A stretch of DNA of 64,000 bases. It comes from Centropus unirufus (taxonomy: Eukaryota > Chordata > Aves > Cuculiformes > Centropidae). Below, piece after piece: positions 49,600-60,000 of this stretch (position 1 is its first letter; every line of letters begins with the position of its first letter). The stretch spans positions 1,134,723 to 1,198,722 of the forward strand of contig VYZI01000195.1 of the NCBI GenBank assembly GCA_013397695.1, written 5' to 3'. The notes under the pieces were generated by a model. It was not told the DNA's origin. It saw only the letters and a list, made by a program, of their open reading frames with translations, and searched no databases. The position numbers and the translations under genes are program-made.

Positions 49600-50250
49600 T
49601 AGCTGGCTGAAAATGAGCCAGTAGTGTGTCTAGTAGGTAGTCAAGAAGACGAGCACCTGGCTTGTATCAGAAGTAGTGCAGCCAGCAGGACTAAGGAAGT
49701 GATCGTTTCCCTGTACTGGGGTCTGGTGAGGCAACATCTTGAATACTGTGTTCAGTTTTGGGCCTGTCACCGGAAGAAAGACATTGAGGGCCTGAGGCAT
49801 GTCCAAAGAAGAGCAACAAAACTGGTGAAGGGTCTAGAGAACAAGTCTTAATGAGGACTGGTTGGGGCAGCCGGGGTTGTCTGGACTGGAGAAAAAAGCC
49901 CACGAAGAGACCGTATTGCTCTTTACACCTACCTCAAAGGAGGTTGTAGAGAGTTGGGTGTTCGTCTCCTCTCCCAAGTAGCAAGTGGTAGGATGAGTAA
50001 TGTCCTCACATTGTGGTAAGTGAGGTTTAAACTAGATGCTAGGAAACCTTACTTCATTGAAAGTGTTGTCAAGAATTGGAACAGGCTGCTCAGGAAGGTG
50101 GTTGAGTTACTGTCCCTACGGGTATTTCCAAGACTTATAGACATGCTGCTTAGAGACATGGTTTAGTGGTGGACTTGGAAGTGTTAGACTTACAGTTGAT
50201 GATCATCAAGGTATTTTCCAGCCTAAAAGATCCTGTGATTCTATGGATTC
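49600..50250 (+). mobile_element. CR1 LINE 3' fragment, antisense to LUM
   Basis: This is CR1 on the plus strand inside LUM intron 2. Translation of 49624-49851 gives the reverse transcriptase C-terminal region (SLYWGLVRQHLEYCVQFWA, HVQRRATKLVKGLE). The sequence then continues through degraded C-terminal coding to a terminal segment AGCCTAAAAGATCCTGTGAT followed by TCTATGG, the CR1 3' end. It is 5'-truncated at about 49600 and is a dead copy. It is the only sizeable CR1 here lying opposite to the genes. Confidence 0.88.
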
Positions 50251-51450
50251 CAGTGTAATTTGGCTGCAATATTTAGTGCACACTGTTTCAATTCAGGGAT
50301 TTATTTTTTTATACAGTTCATATAATTTTCAGTTGTCAGAAGCATATTAAAAATGTTTTCTAATGGCAGTCTCCACCAGCTATAAACAAGACAGTAGGAG
50401 TGAATGCATTTGATATGTTGTTACCCATGTGGGAACTGTCATCAGTGAGACTAGAGCACCATTGCATAAAATATATCAGTAGCTTACTTCTCCTTTACCA
50501 CACTTATTAATGCTGCAAGTGTTAAAATGTCTTCCTGGATTTATAATATTCAGGTTCAAAGGTAGTGTTTCTGGAATTTTGCCACTAGCGTGGCATTCAT
50601 ATTTCCCAAAATACAATTCCTGAATGACTCAGACACTGGGAATAAGGATTGGGGGAAAATTGTATTTTCATTTCCAAAATTATTTTCTCACTGTTGCCAT
50701 AAGGAATTCTGATATTCTAACAAACCACTGAATTTGAAATATCAGGGGGAGGGGGATGCAAAATCAGGAATAGACTTGTCCTCACCTCTTTTTTCTCTTC
50801 TCTCCCATATCTACAGAGCATATATAAGAGCATAGAAATGGTTATGGTTTAGATAGAATTCGGTTTTTTACTATATGCCAGGCGAGAGTAAATCCCTTGG
50901 ACATTTGGAACATAAGCAGCCCTTAGCTGAGAGGTGGATTTAGTGTGCAAAAATTCCTTGCTCACATGTACAATACAGTGGGCAATTCTAATGGGATCTG
51001 AATTCCCATAGTCAAACTTGCTGGTTGTGGTCCCACAGTAATCATATCTGAGTCATTTATGCAAAGGTCATTGTAAAAATATATCCAATTGGGATAAGTG
51101 AAGTGAGGCAGATAAAACACTGCCAAGCATGTCCAAAGCTACCTCTGTTTAGAATAAGTACAATTATGGTACAGCAGTGGTCCAGAATGAACTGGAGTAG
51201 ACTATGGGGCCCCCTTAACTGTCCTCTGGAACATTTTTGTGTTCCCCCTTGTTATACTCCATTCATACAGTATCTTCTTGCTGGGGTTTCATGTGGAAAC
51301 AACTCTCTTTAATCCTCTAAAAATACAAATAAAATATGGAGAAGTCTGACTTTGGACTTTCTTCTTGTATGACTGAACCTCTTTGTTTCCTGTACAAGAT
51401 TTTTCCACCCTGCAGCATTTCTTTTTGCATTGAGGAGTCTGTAAAACAAG

Positions 51451-51486
51451 TATATATTTATGCATGTATATATCTATATCTATAAT
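51451..51486. repeat. TA-rich simple repeat
   Basis: An imperfect TATATATC/TATATCTA-type run on the plus strand within LUM intron 2. Confidence 0.6.
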
Positions 51487-53944
51487 CCTAAAGGCATCTT
51501 AAAGCAGGTAGCAAAACACATGCTTTAAACAGAAAATTCTACCATTATATTACTACTAATAAGATATTGCTAATAAAATATTAAGAAATGACAAGAAATA
51601 TTTTTAAATTTACTTTTTCCATAAGCTACAGGTTTGATGCATGGAAAAAGCAAAGGCTTTTATAAAAATTCCATGGTCCTATGTTAGCTTGAATATCCAA
51701 TTAGTATCAAGTATAGTAGATGGAGTATACAGTTGATACCTAACTTACATTCAATATAATGGATACGCCTCAATTCATTAGTTAGAGATCAGATGCTACC
51801 CTGAATTTGTCTTCATTCCAGTTTGCTGTCTGCTTTGTCCAGTGCTCTCATGTCACTGACAAAGACAGAAGTGAAGCCAATTCTGCTGCAATATTTTTTT
51901 TTCTGTGTATATACATCAACTTTTGCTCAAAAATCTCAAAGTCACTCAAATGGGGATATTTCTCAAAGAGGTAACCCTTTCTGTATGGCAAAGCATAAAG
52001 ACTGTAGGAAGCACAGGATGAAATTCATAGGCAATAATTTAGAGAAATATTTCCTTTTTTTCCTGGTAAGGTAAAAAGAATTGGGATCAGATTTCTCTTT
52101 CTTTGACAAATATAAATATTGATAGCCTAAAGGTAGCAAAGGAAAATCTCTGGAGAAATACATTAATGTTAGTTTTCAATTTAAGTGAAAATTTTAAGCT
52201 GTGCAAGTATAATCTGAAGGTTTATACCTTTATACCGTTTCTACATGTGTTCCAAAGGCCACATTTTGGGAAGGATGCTGGCCTTGCTTACAGTCATCCT
52301 TACACATATCTGCAGCAAATTAAAATATCTTCTTTAAAAAAGAACGTGGTCATTTACTTGAAGCTCAAGCACTCAAAGATCAATCAACTCAATTTTTAGA
52401 AAGAATGAGCAGTTATAGCTACAAGTCACTTAGAATGAATGGTGAACTGCAAAGGCCTTAATCACCCTTCATCTGGTACTTCATTAAATGCTTCATAAAA
52501 TGCTTATTGCTAGCTGAATTTGGTCCAACATGTCCTTCTGCATCTTAGAGAACATAATACTATGCCTGTGAAATTAGTCAAGAAAATTTATTATTGAAGT
52601 CCGCTAGACTTCATGTTTAAGCAAAAATGAGTAAGTCAGAGGTCTCTTGCATCAGTTCATAGAGTAGCAATGACAATACAGCAGTAATTGGTGCACACCC
52701 ACTCCTCACGTCATCTCTCCCTGCATACAGATTTCATTGAAAACTAAATTGCTGTCACAATTGCTTAGAAGTCCTTGGAAAGGTGTATGGAAAGCAAAGG
52801 GGTACCTGGGTATTTTGTAGAAGACTCAAAACAACAACTCTATTCAGGGGAAATTGCCTCGTGTATCCATGAAAAATTAAACATCATTGTTAGTTCTTTT
52901 AGGAGAGGGAGAGTAGCACAGTAACTCCTAAACCTTTCAAAAGGTCTTGATCTCTGTCTGGTTAAATCAGTACTAAAAATTTTGCCTTTAAAGGCTACAT
53001 CTGTATGAAGTTAACTATGCGTGGAACAGCTAACACTGATAACCTATGGATATGGACAGACAAATGGAAGACAGGAGTTTATGGTACACTTTATGACAAC
53101 AAGCAAGATAACATCATTCCTCCTGCAGAAACACTATGTTTGACAAGTCTGCCTCTCCATCAGGTATCACTGATGGACTCCGTGTTTGGGGAAACTGATG
53201 TGATGATGAGACCTCTTCAGCTCTCCAGCACCTTTTTCCCACTCTATGATTAGTACAGCCTTGTAAAAGCCCTGTTTCAGTAGAAACCTCCATGATGTCA
53301 AGCAAGGTGGGACATTACTGACTGCAGAAGGAACATTTTTTAAAATCATGCTGGAATGGAGACAAGCTTGCCACCTGATCATATGGTGAGGGAAATGGGA
53401 ATGAGATGGAGAAAGAACAGGGGCAGGTCTTTTGATTCCAAGACAGGTTTGATGGGATACTACATGAGAGAAGGGAGTAAAGAGAGAGAAAGAACTCCTT
53501 GTTGTATCGTTTTCACTCCAGTACTTTCACTACCAGCCTTCTGAAAGGTTATACATGATGTAGATTCTCAACTGATATCTGTTTCTTTTTGCTTACTGAT
53601 GAATTCTGAGCTTCTTTCACATTGATTAATATTCCCCACTGGTTTTTTTTTCCTCAGTTGTATAAGTAGAATCCGTTGACTTGTATGGAGTTACTTCAAT
53701 TTACATAGGATAAAACTTAGGCCAATAATACCCACATTAGCAAGAAAACAGAAATTTCTGTCTTAAGGTTAGTTTGAGTAGCTATCAGATTAATGTGGGC
53801 AACAGTCAGACAAATATCTGTATACTAACATTCTAACCAGTACCATTTCTCCAGACTGATTGACCTACCCTTTCAGGTACTTGCATTGACCATCAGTGTC
53901 CAGACTTTATAAAATGATATTGAAAATATGCAAATTTAACTCAC

Positions 53945-54821
53945 TGTTAATTTTGTTGACTTGGAGGTAGAAGTTTTCAAGGTTCTCACTAACTGTTGGA
54001 ATGCTCTTAAGCTGATTGAAGGAGAGATCCAACTCAACCAGTGATGTGATATTGAAGACATTGCCTGGTATTCCAGAATCTGTTAATTTGTTGTGGGATA
54101 AACGTAAATATTGCAGGGCTTTAAAACCTTGGAAGTACTCATCAGGAACATTGGAGATCTGGTTATTATCAAAATACAGCATGAGTAAAGAGTGAGGCAG
54201 TCCTGTTGGTAGCTTTGTAAGTTGATTGAAGCTTAAGTCAAGATACAGAAGTGAATTCAGGCCTTTAAAAGCCCCAGAAACAGACTCTGCTTTCAGCTGG
54301 TTGTTCTGGAGGTGAATGACAGTTAAATTCACCAGTCCCTCAAGTGCACCAGGATTGACTTTTGTGATCTTGTTATGACTTAATTGCAGGTCATCCAGAG
54401 TTTTGGGGAGTGGTCCAACAGCTTCGGTCAAATTGTTGTAGTTGATATGAAGTTTCTTCAGATGCTTTAGCTTAGAGAAGGCTCTTCCCTTAATTTTTGA
54501 ATTTTCCAAATGGTTGTGATCTAGGATCAGCCACTGTAGGTCTGTTACATTTTCAAATGTGTTCTCATCAATGCCCTCAATCATATTGTTTCGAAGATAA
54601 AGGTATTTTATTCCACTTGGTACAATCGGAATGGTTTTCAGTTTAAGATTGTCACAATACATGGCAGTAGGGTAGCTTAAAGGACAGTTACATTCTGGGG
54701 CACAGACTGCTGAGGATGGCCCAAAAGGATCATAACCATAGTCATCTGCAGGACCATAGTCATATTGACAAAATATGCCACTAATCAGTAGCAGAAAGAC
54801 AGGTAGGGAGTTTAAAGTCAT
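53945..54821 (-). CDS. LUM: Lumican, main coding exon (exon 2)
   Basis: This exon encodes residues 1-292 of lumican, a class II SLRP that binds collagen I fibrils and limits their diameter and spacing in cornea, skin and tendon. The signal peptide is residues 1-18 (MTLNSLPVFLLLISGIFC). The mature protein starts at Gln19 (probable pyroglutamate), followed by an acidic tyrosine-rich stretch with Tyr20, 22, 28 and 30, the classic lumican sulfation region. The cysteine cluster is C40-x3-C44-x-C46-x9-C56. Leucine-rich repeats fill the rest. Sequons at Asn91 (NVT), Asn130 (NLT), Asn165 (NLT) and Asn257 (NIT) correspond to the usual keratan sulfate attachment sites. The start at 54821 lies 20 bases after the acceptor AG (54843-54842). 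The donor is GTGAGT at 53944, and read-through reaches a stop within about a dozen codons. The frame is intact. Confidence 0.98.
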
Positions 54822-54841
54822 CTTTGCAATGTATCTTGTCC
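54822..54841 (-). other. LUM: LUM exon 2 5' untranslated bases
   Basis: Twenty bases lie between the acceptor (TTTCACCATCCAG on the minus strand) and the ATG. Confidence 0.75.
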
Positions 54842-57002
54842 CTGGATGGTGAAATGGAATAAAAATGTTATAACTTTTTCTTTCTCTCTTTCAGCAATAT
54901 TTAAAATTTTATCACATAAACATAATTGAAACTTAATTCATTTAGGCTTCCTGTTTAAATCTATTAAATAAGAAAAACATATTTGTTAGCATTGCATTGT
55001 TACTACTGTAAACTTAAAGCCCTTTTCTTGATAGAATCTGCCTTTGTAATACAAAATTGCAGGCTATTTCACTGTTTTAAGTAAACCCTTCTTATATCTT
55101 TCTGCTTTTATCCATTAAGAGACAATAAAGGTGATAAAGACTAAGCTTTTTATACTTGGAACAGAACAGTTTTCAGTTTTGCTGAGAGCCATGTTCAGAG
55201 GCAGTTCTAGCATTTAAATTCTATGGAGCATTCTTAGTATTACCTCATATCTAAATGTATCCCAATTTGACTGAAGTTTGAAAAAAAAAAGGAAGTTACA
55301 AACTAAGGCTAATGTTCTGTTGTATGATGTGTTTTTAAGATGCCTGCAGCTTGATATATCTTCTTTTTTTAATGTGTCCAGTAAAGCATGATCCATTAAA
55401 TTTCATGTTCACCTGAAAACCAAACTAACAAAACTATATGATCTATTCTCCTGAAGTTTCAATGACATATTTAAAAACAACAATAGGATGAGGACCAGCA
55501 CTGCATATCTATGCACAAATGTACTTAATATATATCAGCAGTGGATTTGAAATTACAGATTTATCAGTTTAATTTCCTTTGTCTGTTCCTTATTACTGCA
55601 AGAGAACATGCAAACTCAACCTTTAGTCCCCTGCTGGTATAAATAAGTACAGCTCCCCTGAAACTAAAGACACTACATTGACACATTTCAGCTCAAAACC
55701 TGATTCCATTTAGATACTAAATGGAAAACAGCTTCTGTATTAAAAATATAAGACAAAATGTACTGAACTTCTTGGACTATGGTTTTTGGCCTTATAGTGA
55801 AAGTTTTAAACATCTGCATTACTTTACTTTGACTTACTCACAAAATAACATAAGCAGACTATTTTAAATTCAAACTATATTTTCTTCTAGATGCAAATTA
55901 CATTTGTAATGTTAAGTTTTTTTATTGATATCATAGACTGACAGTTCTCTTAATTAGTTTATGATGTTTAACTGCTCTGCAGATCCCTGGAAGTAATTTT
56001 AAAGATTAGATAGGAAATATTTTGTATTATTTTATCAATGATATTTTGAAATGTAAATGAGAATTCAGTGGTGCAAGGGCATATGAGCATGCATGTGACA
56101 TAAAATATCACAGTAAACTTGTTTAATCCATGAATTTCTCATTCACATATCTAAACATTTCTGTGTCAGAAATGTAAGAGGCAGATAGATTGTGCACACT
56201 TTCTTGATGTTGCACTTAACTGCATGTATCCAAAAAATACAGTCAAGATGTTTTATTAGGCATTTATCTTAAACATGCTTTAACAAATTTCCTATGTTTG
56301 TTCTACTTAGTTATATTGTAAAATACTTGTGAAAATGTTTGTGAAGAGAATTTTCCAAACATACTAAATGGCATAACCTTGATTTTGGAAAAAATGCTTA
56401 CTACGGGAGAGGAGAAATATTATGAAAACTATACTATCTTAATTCTGAAGTTGTGAAACAAAATAAATCTGAGTTTATCATTCAATCAGTCTTAAACTAA
56501 ATATACCTTAATTCTGCAAGATAACATCTTACACATCTTGCAAAAAAATAATTTTAAGATGTTTCAATAATATCTTTAAAATTTATTTTAACTAGGTATT
56601 TTAAAGTACTTATAGTTTTCATCTCATTGTTTACTCAATTAATTATTTAAATATCAAGATAATTTATCTTTTTTGTAAAATGATTTAACTAATGAGGTCT
56701 GTGAAGCTTTTACTACTAGATTGTGAATGAATAAATAAGCAGTGACTAGTCTTACAAATTTCTTTGTACTGCATGTTAACTCTTCTTTTGAAGTAGAACA
56801 AAACAGAGTGGAAAAAAAGTATAACACTGACCCACAAATGTGAGGGCTTCTTAAGGAAACTGAGAAAGCGAATCCACTAAGTAACTGTTGATTTGTGTTC
56901 AGTTTGCAAATTGGCAAACTTATCCTGACATAGTTTCATGTTCCCATTAGAGCTACATTTAAATAGCTGAACATTACAGTTAAAACATGCAGCAGCACTT
57001 AC
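54842..57002 (-). other. LUM: LUM intron 1 (2,161 bp)
   Basis: The intron is bounded by donor TAAG then GTAAGT (GT at 57002-57001) and the acceptor at 54842. It is AT-rich without recognised repeats or coding sequence. Confidence 0.65.
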
Positions 57003-57045
57003 CTTACTGCCTTGAAGGTACTTTCCTTAATTCCCAGAGCAGATG
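57003..57045 (-). other. LUM: LUM non-coding exon 1 (5' end approximate)
   Basis: On the minus strand the sequence GGCAGTAAG is followed by GTAAGT, a near-perfect donor about 2.2 kb upstream of the first coding exon. Lumican genes have a short non-coding first exon, which fits. The 5' end is guessed from a TATA-like element just upstream. A longer exon reaching further upstream is possible. Confidence 0.5.
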
Positions 57046-57066
57046 CAATAAGGGACTGTATCAAGC

Positions 57067-57075
57067 AATATATGC
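57067..57075 (-). promoter_or_regulatory. LUM: TATA-like element upstream of LUM exon 1
   Basis: The minus-strand sequence CATATATTG sits about 65 bases upstream of the exon 1 donor. It is weaker than the KERA TATA box and could be coincidental in AT-rich DNA. Confidence 0.3.
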
Positions 57076-57079
57076 TGTA

Positions 57080-60000
57080 AACAGTGTCAGGAGGTAAAAG
57101 TCTGCCAGATCCTCTGTGTTACAAGAGGGGGAAAAAAAAAAAGCCCTAGTCACGCTGGTCTCTGAAGCTGCTATGTCATCATGGTGATCTTGTGGTGTGG
57201 CATGTACAAATATGCAGCACGTTAATGAAGTGCAGGTGGATACCATATTTTGCACAAGGACAACCCATCTGTTATTCCTGAGGGATGAGGGAATGATCAG
57301 TGTTTCACAAAGCTGAGAAAGTTTAGACCACTAGCCATACGCTTATTCAAGGAATTTTTGTATTTCAGAGGGAAAACAGTTTATAATCTAAAATAAATTA
57401 CCAACAGACTTATGTTTTCCATCTTATTTTATACTCCTAGATGTGAGCTAAACAAATAGTGCTCAGACCTCAATGCTGCTGTGCTTCTTTAGCCAAGTGA
57501 CTCATTCATTTTTCTGCCTTTTTCTTTAACTATCTTATGCCCACAGAATATCCTCAATAAGAGCTTTAGTTTAGGGATCAAAACCAAAGATGCAGGATTA
57601 TCTTTAATTTATAAACTTTACCATAACATTAAATACTGGGTTCAAAGTTTCATCTTCAAAGCACTGAAATTTACTTGGTCTGGATATTTATTTTGGTGAT
57701 TGAATACATGTTTGCTTAATATAAACACATACCAGTAATGGTTTTTCAGCAGTTACTGTAAGCTCAGTTTATACATTTGTTCTTCTTTGCACTTAGAGCT
57801 TTTTTCTGCTTTTCAGAATCTGGAACTACTCAGCTTTACATTGTCTGTTTCTTATTCCATGGATGTAGTTCAAGAATGCATATTAAGGCTTGGATGAGAT
57901 GTTATTTTCACCAGACAATGCCAAAAAATAATACACTAAGACAGCAACAGTTTAAAGTGGGTCTTAATGTTTCCATAAGAACCTTCTCTTACCTCTAAAT
58001 AGTGGATCTCTTCCCTTTTTTATGGGGCACAAGTTCTTTCTTATGAAGTTGGATGGAGACAAATGTAAAATGTGCTTATAGAAAGCACAGACAAGATATT
58101 TTAAAGTGTTTTTGTGTTTAATTTTGCTTAATTGTAATTATTATGGGCAAAGATCAAGGTTTTTCCTGAACGTAGGCTCCTCCCAAAATCTGCTGCTGAT
58201 TGTTTCATGCCAGTGCAGGTTACTGGGAGGAAAAAAATGGTCTGACATAATTCATTACCCTCCAGTGAGAGCAGGAAAAATGCCAAATGATTACACACCT
58301 TTGTGCTTCTGCAAGTAACACAACAATTAGCAAACAAATTTCCTCAAGACAGAGTGTCAAGCGCAGCCCATAGGCTGTCATGTATACTTCTGGTATTATG
58401 ATGTATAACCTGTTCCCCAGGTATGGGAGTACCATTTACGTATATGGGAAACAGAAGTGATGACAGACTTAAACTGCATCACTATTTGAGCAATCCAATG
58501 AAGCAGTGGACTATGATAGTGAATGAAGCTGCGCCAGTGAAGAAGTGTGTGTGGTACAAGACCTAGAAATGTAGAAGTAGACAAAAGCTGCTGTTGTTCT
58601 GCATGTGGACAAATGGAGACCAGATGGTGTTTCTCACGAACAGTATGATACTTATCTGAAAATTACTTCATTAGTTTTAGCTGAGCACGGAAAAATAAAC
58701 TGTAGACTTGACCGCAAATAAGGCAACAAGGAGCAGCACTCAACAAAAGATCAACTGGAATAAAGAAAGTATTTTGAATACAGAAAGGGATGCCCTTTAA
58801 CGCAATACTGAGATTTGCTCTATGGTGAAAGATACAGAAAGATGAGCAATGGAGCACAAAGTTTGTAAAGACAATTTTAACTTTCAAGGGAAAGACACTA
58901 GTGCTTTCTCTGATTAAAGATTTATTTTGAAGGCCAATGTCAATATTATAATAGTACATATTTTGATCTTTCAGATGTTGTTTAACATTGCAGTATGAAT
59001 AGAATTTTACATTGGATGCAGATACAGGAAAGTGCAGGCTTCACATGCTTTTGGCATAGTTATATTTTTGCTCCAATTTATTACGTTGATTTCTGAAGGT
59101 CCAATATGTATATTTTTCTCAATCTGTTTACAGAAATACAAAGTGTGCATATCTTAAAAACTTGTAGAAATAACATTAAATAAATGTGATTATAGTTTGC
59201 AATTAGCATGTACTAAAAGTTTGGATCACATAGAACTCAGGTGAGAGGTTTTCATTTATACAGTTCCTATTTTGCTGCCTGTTTTAAATTAGCTATATAA
59301 ACTCCACAGTCAAGATGAAGAATTCCATGCCCCCCCAGGGGTAAGATACAAATCAATATTTTTTTTCTTTAATAATTTTATGGTCTCTCCACTCTTTTAT
59401 TTAATACTATCCCTTCATCATCATTTGATATGCATTCTAGTCTTAGGGTTTATGAGGCACCCACCTCGTAAACCTTTGTTTGGGAGATCAGGTAGGAGCT
59501 AAAGCCCAGCAAATGGAGGTATGGCTTCTTCTTCAATAAAGGGTAGGAAAGTGTGTAGATGAGTTCTTCTTTGTGACCCTGTTTTGTGGGGTTTTATGAA
59601 TATCCTTTATAATTATAATATCAGGACATCTTGATATTTCAACTTTACAGCAACAGTGTTCCTGATGAAGCTGAATCAGTTCATTTTCTTCAAAATTATT
59701 TTTCTGTCCTATTCCTTAGTTATTATTTTTCATTAATGAGAAATGTGATCAAACTCTTTTCTCTTTTAGTTATCTTCCAGTTGTGATGCATGAACAGAAA
59801 CATCCCTTTGATTTGATTCAAAAAGAGCTACCTTCTTTTTAATTTATATTTCTGTGGCTGGAGATGGCCAAGGAGCCCGGTAAGCTGTAGTGAAAAATCT
59901 GATAACAGGTACTCCAAATACAAGAATTTGCAGTGGGTGAGATCTAGATTCCAAAAATCGTTGAGTTAAATTGCTACTACCTTTGTTCTTTACTCACCAG

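Larger units (their letters stand above)
47401..53944 (-). other. LUM: LUM intron 2 (6,544 bp including gap, phase 1)
   Basis: The donor is AACA followed by GTGAGT at 53944, and the acceptor is at 47401. The intron contains a 65-base assembly gap (48035-48099), an antisense CR1 (about 49600-50250) and a TA-rich simple repeat at about 51451-51486. The rest is AT-rich with no recognised coding sequence. The stated length depends on the true gap size. Confidence 0.85.

Noticed and set aside
57498..57504. AP-1 motif TGACTCA about 450 bp upstream of LUM
   Set aside because: A single 7-mer is expected by chance several times in 64 kb, with no other support.
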